Below are positions 44,183 to 54,943 of a stretch of 64,000 nt of DNA, one piece after another. This DNA comes from Nocardioides sp. 1609 (GTDB taxonomy: Bacteria > Actinomycetota > Actinomycetes > Propionibacteriales > Nocardioidaceae). A program made the position numbers and the translations under genes. Numbering within the stretch: position 1 is the stretch's first letter; every line of letters begins with the position of its first letter. The notes below the pieces were generated by a model. It saw only the letters and a program-made list of their open reading frames with translations, made no database searches and was not told the origin of the DNA. The stretch is taken from assembly GCF_004522105.1 (NCBI RefSeq), contig NZ_SPUJ01000004.1, positions 248,001 through 312,000 of the forward strand, written 5' to 3'.

Positions 44183-46164
44183 CCACCCGGCTCACCGTGG
44201 CCCAGGCCCTCGTGCGCTTCCTGGAGGCGCAGCGCGTCGAGCGCGACGGCGTCCGGACGCCGTTCTTCACCGGCTGCTGGGGCATCTTCGGCCACGGGAA
44301 CGTCGCCGGCGTCGGCCAGGCGCTGCTCCAGCACGAGGTCGCCGGCGGCCGGCTGCGCTACCTGCAGGGCCGCAACGAGCAGGCGATGGTGCACGCCGCC
44401 GTCGGCTACGCCCGGCACCGCGACCGCACGGCGGCGATGGCCGTCACCGCCTCCGTCGGCCCCGGCGCCACCAACATGCTCACCGGGGCCGCGCTCGCCA
44501 CGATCAACCGGCTGCCCGTGCTGCTGCTGCCCGGTGACACCTTCGCCACCCGCGTCGCCCAGCCGGTGCTGCAGGAGCTCGAGTCGCCGACCGCCGGCGA
44601 CGTGTCGGTCAACGAGGCGTTCCGGCCGGTCTCGGCGTACTTCGACCGCGTCGACCGCCCCGAGCAGCTCGCCTCGGCGCTGCTCAACGCCACCCGCGTG
44701 CTCGTCGACCCGGCCCTGACCGGCGCCGTCACGATCGCGCTGCCGCAGGACGTGCAGGCCGAGGCGCACGACTGGCCCGACGAGCTCTTCGCCGAGCGCA
44801 CCTGGCACCTCGCGCGCCCGGTGCCCGAGCCGGCCGCCCTCCACCGTGCCCTGGAGGTGATCCGCGGCGCCCGTCGCCCGCTCGTCGTCGCCGGCGGCGG
44901 CGTGCTCTACAGCGGCGCGGACGCCGCCCTGCGCGCCTTCGCCGAGGCGACCGGCATCCCCGTCGCCGAGACCCAGGCCGGGAAGGGGTCGCTGCCCCAC
45001 GACCACCCGCAGGCGGTCGGCGCGATCGGGGCCACGGGCACCACGGCCGCCGACGCGCTGGCGAACGACGCGGACGTCGTCATCGGGATCGGCACCCGCT
45101 ACAGCGACTTCACCACCGCCTCCCGCACGGTCTTCGCCGAGGGCGCGCGGTTCGTCAACGTCAACGTCTCGGCCTTCGACGCCCACAAGCTCTCGGCCAC
45201 GACCGTCGTCGCCGACGCCCGCGAGGCCGTCGTCGCGCTGACCGCCGCCCTGGCCGGCCCCGACGGCTGGACGGCGCCGCCCGAGCACACCGCCCGCGCC
45301 ACCGCGCTCGCGCAGGAGTGGGACCGGATCGTCGAGACGGCGTACGCCGGCCCCGCGACCACCGCCACGGGTGACCGGCCCCACGACGGGCGACTCGTCC
45401 AGTCGCAGGTGATCGGCGTCGTCAACGAGACCACCGACCCGCGCGACGTCGTCGTCTGCGCGGCCGGCTCGATGCCCGGCGACCTCCACAAGCTGTGGCG
45501 CACCCGCGACCGCAAGGGCTACCACGTCGAGTACGGCTTCTCCTGCATGGGCTACGAGGTGGCCGGCGGGCTCGGCATCAAGATGGCCGCGCTCGACGAG
45601 GTCGAGGCGGGCCTGGCCCGCGACCGCGACGTCGTCGTCATGGTCGGCGACGGCTCCTGGCTGATGATGAGCACCGAGCTGGTCACCGCCGTCGCCGAGG
45701 GCGTCAAGCTCATCGTCGTCCTGGTGCAGAACCACGGCTTCGCCTCCATCGGAGCGCTGTCGGAGTCGCTCGGCTCCCAGCGCTACGGCACCCGCTACCG
45801 CCGGCGGACGGCGTCCGGGCTCGACGGCGACCTGCTGCCGGTCGACCTGGCCGCGAACGCCGCCAGCCTCGGCGCCGACGTGCTGCGCGCCGGGACGCTC
45901 GACGAGCTGCGCGACGCCGTCCTGGCCGCCAGGGCGTCGACCCGCACCACCGTCATCCACGTCGAGACCGACCCGCTCGTGCCCGCGCCCGACAGCCCCG
46001 CGTGGTGGGACGTGCCGGTCGCCGAGGTCTCCGAGCTCGCCTCCACGCAGGAGGCGCGTGCGGCCTACGAGAAGCACAAGGGCGACCAGCGCCACCACCT
46101 GACCCCTGCCCCGGCACCCGCCGTCGAGCCCGACCGGGCGCACCAGCCGAAGGACCCCGCATGA
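44179..46164 (+). CDS. iolD: 3D-(3,5/4)-trihydroxycyclohexane-1,2-dione hydrolase
   Basis: A 661-aa thiamine-diphosphate enzyme. The catalytic Glu67 is in GRNEQAMVHAAVGYAR; the central domain has VIRGARRPLVVAGGGVLYSGA; the C-terminal domain has the ThDP motif MVGDGSWLMMSTELVTAV with VQNHGFASIG. FFTGCWGIFGHGNVAGVGQA marks IolD rather than acetolactate synthase. It opens the ring of trihydroxycyclohexanedione to 5-deoxy-glucuronate. Length normal for the family. Coupled by ATGA to iolB and iolA. Confidence 0.95.
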   Translation: MTTRLTVAQALVRFLEAQRVERDGVRTPFFTGCWGIFGHGNVAGVGQALLQHEVAGGRLRYLQGRNEQAMVHAAVGYARHRDRTAAMAVTASVGPGATNMLTGAALATINRLPVLLLPGDTFATRVAQPVLQELESPTAGDVSVNEAFRPVSAYFDRVDRPEQLASALLNATRVLVDPALTGAVTIALPQDVQAEAHDWPDELFAERTWHLARPVPEPAALHRALEVIRGARRPLVVAGGGVLYSGADAALRAFAEATGIPVAETQAGKGSLPHDHPQAVGAIGATGTTAADALANDADVVIGIGTRYSDFTTASRTVFAEGARFVNVNVSAFDAHKLSATTVVADAREAVVALTAALAGPDGWTAPPEHTARATALAQEWDRIVETAYAGPATTATGDRPHDGRLVQSQVIGVVNETTDPRDVVVCAAGSMPGDLHKLWRTRDRKGYHVEYGFSCMGYEVAGGLGIKMAALDEVEAGLARDRDVVVMVGDGSWLMMSTELVTAVAEGVKLIVVLVQNHGFASIGALSESLGSQRYGTRYRRRTASGLDGDLLPVDLAANAASLGADVLRAGTLDELRDAVLAARASTRTTVIHVETDPLVPAPDSPAWWDVPVAEVSELASTQEARAAYEKHKGDQRHHLTPAPAPAVEPDRAHQPKDPA

Positions 46165-47669
46165 GCGACCTCCCCGTCCACGACCACTGGATCGACGGCA
46201 CGCCCACCGCCGGCACCGGGCAGGAGCGCCTCGGCGACGTCTTCGACCCGGCCACCGGGCGGGTCCGCAGCCGGGTCCGCCTGGCCGGCGTCGCCGACGT
46301 CGACGCCGCCGTGGCCGCGGCCCGCTCCGCCGCGGTCACCTGGGCCGAGACGTCGGTGACCGCCCGCTCCCGCGTCATGTTCACCTTCCGCGAGCTGCTG
46401 GTGCAGCACGAGGACGAGCTGGCCGCGGTGATCTCGGCCGAGCACGGCAAGACCCTCGACGACGCCCGCGGCGAGGTGGTCCGCGGCCGCGAGGTCGTCG
46501 AGTTCGCGTGCGGCATCCCGCAGCTGCTCAAGGGCGACTTCAACGACCAAGTCTCGGCCGGCGTCGACTCCCACTCGTTCCGGCAGCCGCTCGGCGTCGT
46601 CGCCGGCATCACGCCGTTCAACTTCCCGATCATGGTGCCGCTGTGGATGCACCCGATCGCGATCGCGTGCGGCAACACCTTCGTGCTCAAGCCGTCCGAG
46701 CGGGTGCCCGGCGCCTCCGACCTCGTCGCCCGGCTCTACCAGCGGGCCGGCCTGCCCGACGGCGTCTTCAACGTGGTGCACGGCGACAAGGTCGCGGTCG
46801 ACGCGCTGCTCGAGCACCCGGACGTCGACGCGGTCTCGTTCGTCGGCTCCACGCCGATCGCGCGCCACGTCCATGAGGGCGCCAGCCGCACCGGCAAGCG
46901 CGTGCAGGCGCTCGGCGGCGCGAAGAACCACGCCGTCGTGATGCCGGACGCCGACCTCGACTTCGCCGCCGACCACGTCGTCGCGGCCGGCTACGGCTCG
47001 GCCGGGCAGCGCTGCATGGCGATCTCCGCCGTCGTCGCGGTCGGCCCGGCCGCCGACACCCTCGTCGACAAGATCCGCGAGCGCACCGTCGACCTCACGG
47101 TCGGACCGGGCAGCCGGGCCGGCGTCGACATGGGCCCGGTCATCACCCGCGCCTCCCGCGACCGGGTCGTCGACTTCGTGGGCCAGGCCGAGGACGCCGG
47201 CGCGAAGGTCGTCGTCGACGGTCGCGACCTGGTGGTCGAGGGTCACGAGGGCGGCTTCTTCGTCGGCCCCACCCTGGTCGACCACGCCACCACCGCGATG
47301 TCGGTCTACACCGAGGAGATCTTCGGCCCGCTGCTCACCGTCCTGCGCGTGGCGACCCTCGACGAGGCGATCGCGCTGGTCAACGCCAACCCCTTCGGCA
47401 ACGGCACCGCCGTGTTCACGTCGTCCGGTGAGGTGGGTCGCTCCTTCCAGAGACGCGTCAAGGTCGGCATGATCGGGGTGAATGTGCCGGTCCCGGTCCC
47501 GATGGCCTTTCATTCCTTCGGTGGGTGGAAGGACTCGATGTTCGGCGACCACCACATGCACGGCCCCGAGGGGGTCCGGTTCTACACGCAGGCCAAGGTG
47601 GTCACCACGCGGTGGCCCCACGTGAGCGAGGAGTCGCTCGCCCAGCTCAACTTCCCGACGGCACAGTGA
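46161..47669 (+). CDS. iolA: (Methyl)malonate-semialdehyde dehydrogenase (acylating)
   Basis: A 502-aa CoA-acylating aldehyde dehydrogenase of the MmsA/IolA type. [40 protein letters not shown] and [17 protein letters not shown] (catalytic Cys285) identify it, with [20 protein letters not shown] at the C-terminus, a feature of the MMSDH group. It converts malonate semialdehyde to acetyl-CoA and CO2 at the end of the pathway. ATG overlaps the iolD stop by 4 bp. Confidence 0.94.
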   Translation: MSDLPVHDHWIDGTPTAGTGQERLGDVFDPATGRVRSRVRLAGVADVDAAVAAARSAAVTWAETSVTARSRVMFTFRELLVQHEDELAAVISAEHGKTLDDARGEVVRGREVVEFACGIPQLLKGDFNDQVSAGVDSHSFRQPLGVVAGITPFNFPIMVPLWMHPIAIACGNTFVLKPSERVPGASDLVARLYQRAGLPDGVFNVVHGDKVAVDALLEHPDVDAVSFVGSTPIARHVHEGASRTGKRVQALGGAKNHAVVMPDADLDFAADHVVAAGYGSAGQRCMAISAVVAVGPAADTLVDKIRERTVDLTVGPGSRAGVDMGPVITRASRDRVVDFVGQAEDAGAKVVVDGRDLVVEGHEGGFFVGPTLVDHATTAMSVYTEEIFGPLLTVLRVATLDEAIALVNANPFGNGTAVFTSSGEVGRSFQRRVKVGMIGVNVPVPVPMAFHSFGGWKDSMFGDHHMHGPEGVRFYTQAKVVTTRWPHVSEESLAQLNFPTAQ

Positions 47670-47698
47670 CGCCGGGACCGAGGAGAAGGAAGCACCAC

Positions 47699-48661
47699 AT
47701 GAAGAAGCTCACCACGGTGGCCGCGCTCGCGCTGGTCGCCACGACCCTGGCCGCGTGCAGCGGCACGGGCGACGAGGAGAAGCAGGACGAGGTCGCCCCC
47801 AACGAGCTCACCTACGCGGTCATCACCCACAGCTCCTCCGGCGACGCGTTCTGGGACCGGGTGAAGTCCGGTGCCGAGAAGGCCGGCACCGACTACGGCG
47901 TCACGGTCAGCTACTCCTCGGACCCCGACCCGGCCAAGCAGGCCCAGCTGATCGACGGCGCCGTCGCGGACGAGGTCGACGGGATCGTCGTCTCGATGGC
48001 CAACCCCGACGGCCTCGAGACCAGCATCAAGGACGCGGTCGCCGCCGGCATCCCGGTCGTCACCATCAACTCCGGGGTCGACCGGTTCGCCGAGTTCGGC
48101 GCGATCACCCACATCGGCCAGAGCGAGACGATCGCCGGCGAGGCCGTGGGCGAGCAGCTGAACGAGAACGGCCTGACCAAGGCGATCTGCGTGATCCAGG
48201 AGGCCGGCAACGTCGGGCTCGAGGAGCGGTGCGCCGCCGCTGCGGAGAGCTTCGACGGCGACATGGAGAACCTCCAGGTCGACGGCACCGACGACAGCGC
48301 GGTGCAGGCCAGCATCACCTCCAAGCTCCAGGCCGACCCCGACATCGACGGCGTCCTCACCCTCGGCGGCCAGTACGCCATCGACGCGGTCGGCGCGGTC
48401 GACGAGTCCGGCTCCGAGGCCCAGGTCGCGACGTTCGACCTCAACGAGGACGTCGTCGCCGGTGTCGAGGACGGTTCGATCCTCTTCGCCGTCGACCAGC
48501 AGCCCTACGTCCAGGGCTTCCTCGGCGTCACGACGCTCTACCTCAAGTCGATCAACGGCAACGACGTGGGCGGCGGCCAGCCGATCAACTCCGGCCCGGC
48601 CTTCGTCACCAAGGAGAACGCCGCCGAGGTCGCCGAGTTCGCCGCCAACGGCACTCGCTGA
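47699..48661 (+). CDS. Sugar/inositol ABC transporter substrate-binding lipoprotein
   Basis: A 320-aa periplasmic-binding-protein-type lipoprotein; signal [20 protein letters not shown] with lipobox. Type-I sugar-binding fold: [87 protein letters not shown] and [17 protein letters not shown]. The context makes myo-inositol the likely ligand. GGAGAAGGAAG lies upstream of the ATG. Followed by the matching permease and ATPase. Confidence 0.9.
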   Translation: MKKLTTVAALALVATTLAACSGTGDEEKQDEVAPNELTYAVITHSSSGDAFWDRVKSGAEKAGTDYGVTVSYSSDPDPAKQAQLIDGAVADEVDGIVVSMANPDGLETSIKDAVAAGIPVVTINSGVDRFAEFGAITHIGQSETIAGEAVGEQLNENGLTKAICVIQEAGNVGLEERCAAAAESFDGDMENLQVDGTDDSAVQASITSKLQADPDIDGVLTLGGQYAIDAVGAVDESGSEAQVATFDLNEDVVAGVEDGSILFAVDQQPYVQGFLGVTTLYLKSINGNDVGGGQPINSGPAFVTKENAAEVAEFAANGTR

Positions 48662-48742
48662 CCCCTCCACCACGGCCTCGTCGAGGTCTGTCGCAGCACG
48701 GCATCCCCGCCACACCGAGCACGTCCGAACCTGGGAGTAGTC

Positions 48743-49776
48743 ATGGCCACAGCCATCGCGGTCGACGAGCGCGTCGCGCGCACCTCGACCCTGACGCGCG
48801 TGATGAAGCGACCAGAGGTCGGCGCCCTCAGCGCCGCCATCGTCATCTTCGTCTTCTTCGCACTCACCACCGACGTGTTCGCCACCGGCAGGGGAGCCAG
48901 CACCTGGCTGCAGCAGGCCTCGACGGTCGGCATCATGGCCGTCGCCGTCGCCCTGCTGATGATCGGCGGGGAGTTCGACCTGTCGGCCGGCGCCATCACC
49001 GGCTTCACCGGGCTGGTCGTCGGCGTCCTGACCCGCGAGTACGGCGTCAACATCTTCGCCGCGATCCTGATCTCGCTCGCGCTGGCGCTGCTCATCGGGG
49101 CGGTGAACGGGGTCCTGGTGATGAAGACGGGGCTGCCCAGCTTCATCGTCACCCTCGGCACGTTCTTCGTGCTGCAGGGCATCGACCTGGCCGGCACCAA
49201 GGCGCTGATCGGGCAGGTCGCCATCCAGGGCATGTCGAAGGTGCCCTACTACGACCAGGCCAAGACCGTCTTCGGCTCGACGCCGCTGACCATCGACGGC
49301 GGCGGGATCTACGTCTCGGTGTTCTGGTGGCTCGGCGTCACCGCGGTGGCGACCTGGGTGCTGCTCCGCACCCGGGCCGGCAACTGGATCTTCGCCGTCG
49401 GCGGCGCCGTCACCGCGGCCCGCCAGGTCGGCGTCCCGGTCTTCCGCACCAAGGTCGGGCTGTTCATGACCACCGCCGGCGCGGGCTGGCTGGTCGGCAT
49501 GCTGCTGCTGTTCCGCACCTCGACGGTGCAGAGCAACACCGGCGTCGGCCAGGAGTTCATCTACATCATCTGTGCCGTCGTCGGGGGCTGCCTGATGACC
49601 GGCGGCTACGGCTCGGCCATCGGGGCCGCGCTCGGCGCCCTCATCTACGGCATGGTGAACCAGGGGATCGTCTACGCCGGCTGGGACAACAACTGGCTCA
49701 AGGCCTTCCTCGGGGTCATGCTCCTCGGCGCCGTGCTCCTCAACGAGTGGGTGCGCAAGCGGGCGGAGACGAGCCG

Positions 49777-49780
<4 letters not shown>
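48743..49780 (+). CDS. Sugar/inositol ABC transporter permease (RbsC-like)
   Basis: A 345-aa permease of the BPD_transp_2 type with about nine or ten helices. Signature stretches: [47 protein letters not shown], and [51 protein letters not shown] forms the last helix. Its stop overlaps the ATPase start (ATGA). Forms the channel for the preceding binding protein. Confidence 0.92.
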
Positions 49781-50723
<943 letters not shown>

Positions 50724-50727
<4 letters not shown>

Positions 50728-51878
50728 GCTCCCGCGAGCTCCGCGTCGGCGTCGTCGGGCTGGGCTGGATGGGGCAGGTCCACGCCCGCAGCCTGACCCG
50801 GCTCGCCCACCACTACCCGGACCTCGGCCTCCGGCCGCGGCTGGTCGCGGTCGCCGACACCGCGACCGACGAGCGGACCGCCGCCGCGGTGGCGGCGTAC
50901 GGCTTCGAGGAGCGCACCGACGACTGGCGCGAGCTGGTCGCCCGCGACGACCTCGACCTCGTCTGCGTCACCGGCCCCAACTTCATCCACCGCGACGTCG
51001 GCGTCGCGGTGGCCGCGAGCGGCAAGCACCTGTGGATCGAGAAGCCCGCCGGGCGCAACGCCGCGGAGACCCGTGAGATCGCGGACGCCGTCGCCGCCGC
51101 CGGGGTGCAGTCGGCCGCCGGGTTCAACTACCGCAACGCCCCGGCCGTCGAGCGCGCCAGGGCACTGGTCGCGGACGGCCGGATCGGCACCGTCGAGCAC
51201 ACCAGCATCCGCTTCCTCGCCGACTACGCCGCGCACCCCGACGGGGCGCTGTCGTGGCGCTTCGTGAACGAGCACGCGGGCAGCGGCGTCCTCGGCGACC
51301 TCGTCAGCCACGCGGTCGACCTCGGTCGCCACGTGGTCGGCGAGCCGGCCGAGCTCGTGGTCGACCGGGCGACGTTCATCCCGCAGCGGCCCGAGGCCGT
51401 CGCCGGCGCCCGGCACTTCGAGCGGGGCAGCGGCACGATGGGTGACGTCGAGAACGAGGACTACGTCAGCGCCCTGCTCCGTTTCGCCGACGGCTCGCGC
51501 GGGGTGCTCGAGTCGAGCCGGGTCGCGGTCGGGGAGCAGTGCACCTACGGCATCGAGGTGCACGGCACGACCGGTGCCGTCGCGTGGGACTTCCGGCGGA
51601 TGGGCGAGCTGCGGGTCTGCCTCGACCAGGACTACCAGGACGGCGCCTGGGCCACCGAGCTCATGACGCCGGCGCACGGCGAGCTGGGTGCGTTCCAGCC
51701 CGGCGCCGGCATCGCGATGAGCTACGACGACCTCAAGGTCATCGAGGCGCACCGCCTGCTGGAGTCGATCGTCACCGGCACGCCGGTGGGTGCGACGATC
51801 CACGACGCCCTGGTGGCGGCCGAGATCGTCGAGGCGATGATCGAGTCGGCCGACGAGCGACGGTGGGTGAGCCTGTGA
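50724..51878 (+). CDS. Gfo/Idh/MocA oxidoreductase (inositol-operon copy 1)
   Basis: A 384-aa NAD(P)-dependent sugar dehydrogenase. Rossmann [17 protein letters not shown], the EKP motif [24 protein letters not shown], and [17 protein letters not shown] carrying the conserved Asp/His of the active site. It is the longest of three adjacent members of this family. Probably oxidises an inositol isomer or epimer; exact substrate not predictable. GTG start. Confidence 0.9.
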
Positions 51879-52882
51879 GCGCGTCCACCGCCTCGTTGCG
51901 GGTCGGCGTCATCGGCGCCGGCGCCATGGGCGCCTCCCACGTCCGCACCCTGACGAGCGCCGTCCCGGGCGCCGTCGTCACCGAGGTGTTCGACACCGAC
52001 ACCGGGCGCGCGACGGCCGTGGCCGGCCCGGGGGGTCGCGCGGCGTCGTCCGCGGAGGACCTGATCGCCTCGGCCGACGTCGACGCGGTCGTCATCGCCT
52101 CCCCCGATCGCACCCACGCCGAGCTCGCCGTCCGGTGCCTCGAGGCCGGCAAGCCGACCCTGTGCGAGAAGCCGCTGGCCCTCACGGCGGCCGAGGCGCG
52201 CACCGTCGTCGACGCCGAGGTCGCCCTCGGACGGCGCCTCGTGCAGCTCGGCTTCATGCGCCGGTTCGACCCCGGCTTCGTCGCGCTCCGTGACGCCGTC
52301 GCCGGCGGCAGCGTCGGCCGGGTGCGGGTCGTGCACGCCGTGCACCGCAACGCCTCGAGCTCCACCAGCACCGACGACGCCGGGCTGGTCACCGGCTCGA
52401 TGGTCCACGAGCTCGACACGATCCCGTGGCTGCTCGACGACCCGCTGGTCGCGATCCGGGTCGAGTCGCCGATCACCAGCGGCTTCCGCGACCCCCAGCT
52501 CGCGACCCTGTGGACCCGGGGCGGGGTGATGGCGACCGTCGAGGTCTTCGTCAACGCCGCCTACGGCTACGACGTCCGATGCGAGGTCGTCGGCACCGCG
52601 GGCTCCGCCTCCCTCGAGCCGTCGACGCCGGTCCGGCTGCGCTCGGCCGGCGTGGACGGCGTCGAGGTGCGCGACGACTTCGTCGCCCACTTCACCGAGG
52701 CCTACCGCCACGAGCTCGGCGCGTGGGTCGTGGCGGCCGCCTCGGGTGGCGTGCCGTCGTCGGCACCCTCGGCGTGGGACGGCTACGTCGCCAACGTCGC
52801 CGCCGCGGCCGGCGTCGCCTCGCTCGGCTCCGGCGCCCGCGAGGACGTCGTCCCGGGCGAGCGCCCGGCGCTCTACGCCTGA
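51875..52882 (+). CDS. Gfo/Idh/MocA oxidoreductase, probable myo-inositol 2-dehydrogenase (copy 2)
   Basis: A 335-aa dehydrogenase: LRVGVIGAGAMGASHVRTL, LCEKPLALTAAEART, FMRRFDPGFVALRDAV, VHELDTIPWLLDD (conserved His/Asp), VEVFVNAAYGYDVRCEVVG. This FVNA-YGYD segment is common in IolG-type inositol 2-dehydrogenases, so this copy and copy 3 are the best candidates for the first pathway step (myo-inositol to 2-keto-myo-inositol). GTG start overlaps the previous stop. Confidence 0.88.
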   Translation: MSASTASLRVGVIGAGAMGASHVRTLTSAVPGAVVTEVFDTDTGRATAVAGPGGRAASSAEDLIASADVDAVVIASPDRTHAELAVRCLEAGKPTLCEKPLALTAAEARTVVDAEVALGRRLVQLGFMRRFDPGFVALRDAVAGGSVGRVRVVHAVHRNASSSTSTDDAGLVTGSMVHELDTIPWLLDDPLVAIRVESPITSGFRDPQLATLWTRGGVMATVEVFVNAAYGYDVRCEVVGTAGSASLEPSTPVRLRSAGVDGVEVRDDFVAHFTEAYRHELGAWVVAAASGGVPSSAPSAWDGYVANVAAAAGVASLGSGAREDVVPGERPALYA

Positions 52883-52948
52883 CCTCCCGCTCGCTCCTGC
52901 CCCGCCCTGCCCGCCCTGCCCGCACCCCCGTCCTGGGAAGGACCCGCC

Positions 52949-53971
52949 ATGCCCTCCTCCCCCCTCCGCATCGGTCTGATCGGTGCCGGCCGGATCGGCG
53001 CCGCCCACGCCGGGACCATCGCCCGGCGGGTGCCCGAGGCCGACCTCGTCGCTGTCGCCGACCCTCGACCCGGTGCCGCCGACGCCGTCGCGGGGCCGCT
53101 CGGCGCCCGCGGTGAGACGTCGGTCGAGGCCGTGCTCGGCGCCCCCGACGTCGACGCGGTCGTCGTGGCGGCGTCCTCGGTGGCGCACGCGGAGCTGATC
53201 GTCGCCGCGGCCGCGGCCGGCAAGCACGTCTTCAGCGAGAAGCCCGCCGGCATGACGCTCGCCGAGATCGACGGCGCCCGCCGGGCGACCGCAGCGGCCG
53301 GCGTGGCGTTCCAGGTGGGGTTCAACCGCCGCTTCGCCCGCGAGTTCGTCGAGGCACGGGCGCTGGTGGCCGACGGGCGCCTCGGGGAGGTGCGGCAGCT
53401 GCGGTCGCTGACCCGCGACCCGGGGCGCGGACCGGCCGACCCGGACGCCGTCCCGGAGTGGACGATCTTCACCCAGACCCTGATCCACGACTTCGACACG
53501 CTGAACTGGCTCAACCCCGGCGCTCGAGCCGTCGACGTGGTCGCCACCGCGGGCTCGCTGACGGCGCCCGGCCACCCGACGCTGCTCGACCACGCGACGG
53601 TCGTCGTCCGCTACGACAACGGGGCGATCGGCACGGCCGAGGCGAGCTTCGCGGCGGTCTACGGCTACGACGTCCGCGGGGAGGTGCTCGGTTCGGAGGG
53701 CATGGTCACGATGGGGGACGGCGCCCGCTCGTCGCTGCGGGTGCACGACGGCGCGGGCCGGCTGGCCGCCACGTCGCACAGCGACACCGAGCTCCTCGCC
53801 GACGCCTACGCCGCGGAGTTCGCCGAGCTCGCGCACGCCGTCGCCGAGGGGCGGACGCCGTCGGTCGGCGGCGACGACGCGTGGGCGGCGTTCGCGATCG
53901 CCTGGGCGGCGATCGACTCGATGACCTCCGGTGGCCGCGCCGCGGTCGCCCAGCCCGGGTCGGGAGCCTGA
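52949..53971 (+). CDS. Gfo/Idh/MocA oxidoreductase, IolG-like (copy 3)
   Basis: A 340-aa dehydrogenase: LRIGLIGAGRIGAAHAGTIA, FSEKPAGMTLAEIDGARR, FQVGFNRRFAREFVEARAL, LIHDFDTLNWLNPG and ASFAAVYGYDVRGEVLGSEG. ATG 52949 follows GGGAAGGACCC. The gap of 66 bp before it holds CCGCCCTGCC direct repeats but no hairpin, so it probably stays in the operon. With copies 1 and 2 it suggests the operon handles more than one inositol stereoisomer. Confidence 0.88.
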   Translation: MPSSPLRIGLIGAGRIGAAHAGTIARRVPEADLVAVADPRPGAADAVAGPLGARGETSVEAVLGAPDVDAVVVAASSVAHAELIVAAAAAGKHVFSEKPAGMTLAEIDGARRATAAAGVAFQVGFNRRFAREFVEARALVADGRLGEVRQLRSLTRDPGRGPADPDAVPEWTIFTQTLIHDFDTLNWLNPGARAVDVVATAGSLTAPGHPTLLDHATVVVRYDNGAIGTAEASFAAVYGYDVRGEVLGSEGMVTMGDGARSSLRVHDGAGRLAATSHSDTELLADAYAAEFAELAHAVAEGRTPSVGGDDAWAAFAIAWAAIDSMTSGGRAAVAQPGSGA

Positions 53972-53972
53972 G

Positions 53973-54761
53973 ATGACCTTCACCCTCGCCGTCTGCTCCG
54001 AGATGGTCTTCACCGACCTGCCCGTGGCCGAGCGGGTCCGGCGGATCCACGAGCAGGGCTTCGCCGTCGAGATCTGGGACTGGAGCGTCCACGACGCCGA
54101 CGCGCTCGCCGCCAGCGGCGCCCGGTTCACGTCGATGACTGGTTACCTCCGTGGCGACCTCACCACCCCGGACGGCGCCGACGAGCTGCTCCGCACGGCG
54201 GAGGCGTCGCTGCCGTTCGCCCGGGCGATCGCCTGCCCGTCGCTGAACCTGCACGGCACCGGTCTCGGGCCGGGCGGGCTGCCGGTCCGCCCGGTCGAGC
54301 ACGTGAGCGGTGAGATGTGGCTGGCCGCCGTCCGCACCCTCGAGCGGGTCGCCGCCCTCGGCGCGGAGCACGACGTCACGTTCGTGCTCGAGAACCTCAA
54401 CACCGAGGTCGACCACCCCGGGACGCCGTTCGCGAGGGCCGCCGACACCCTCGCCCTCGTGCGCGCCGTCGGCAGCGACCACCTCAGGATGAACCTGGAC
54501 CTCTACCACGCCCAGATCGGCGAGGGGAACCTCGTCGAGCTGGTGCGCCGGGCCGCGCCGTACCTCGGCGAGGTGCAGGTCGCCGACGTCCCCGGCCGCT
54601 GTGAACCGGGCACCGGCGAGGTCCGCTGGCCCGTCGTCGCCCGCGCCCTCGCCGACGCCGGCTACGACGGCGTCGTCGCGATGGAGGCCTTCGCCTCGAC
54701 CGAGGGCACCGCCGGCAGCGACCTCGCGCTCGAGAGGTTCCGCGAAGCGTTCACGCTCTGA
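53973..54761 (+). CDS. Hydroxypyruvate-isomerase-like TIM barrel (IolI/Hyi-like)
   Basis: A 262-aa xylose-isomerase-like barrel: FTLAVCSEMVFTDLPVAERV, GFAVEIWDWSVHDA, FVLENLNTEVDHPGTPF, HLRMNLDLYHAQIGEGNLVE, GEVQVADVPGRCEPGTGEV and YDGVVAMEAF. The metal-binding Glu, Asp, His, Glu pattern is intact. Closest to hydroxypyruvate isomerases; in inositol operons a similar protein (IolI) interconverts inosose isomers. ATG is 1 bp after the previous stop, so last gene of the operon. Confidence 0.87.
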   Translation: MTFTLAVCSEMVFTDLPVAERVRRIHEQGFAVEIWDWSVHDADALAASGARFTSMTGYLRGDLTTPDGADELLRTAEASLPFARAIACPSLNLHGTGLGPGGLPVRPVEHVSGEMWLAAVRTLERVAALGAEHDVTFVLENLNTEVDHPGTPFARAADTLALVRAVGSDHLRMNLDLYHAQIGEGNLVELVRRAAPYLGEVQVADVPGRCEPGTGEVRWPVVARALADAGYDGVVAMEAFASTEGTAGSDLALERFREAFTL

Positions 54762-54943
54762 CCCTGGGTGGACCTAGGCTCCCCGAGCCGGTCTCCGAAC
54801 CGGGTCGGAACGGCTGGAGCTCCGGGTCGTCTCGGACGGGCGCCCGGTCCTGTTGCACGGGATCGCCGTCACGCCCTAGCCCCCGGACGGCGTTCGGGCG
54901 CGGCCGGTGGCCCCGCTGGGGGCGGGGTGTGGGGGCGGGGTGG
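54762..54943. other. Intergenic region between convergent inositol operon and HNH gene
   Basis: These 182 bp hold no recognisable gene, hairpin or repeat. A short stop-bounded open stretch (about 54784-54879) lacks a start codon. Confidence 0.5.

Noticed and set aside
54784-54879. Short open stretch after the inositol operon resembling a gene end
   Set aside because: No start codon or ribosome site after the preceding in-frame stop; too short to support.
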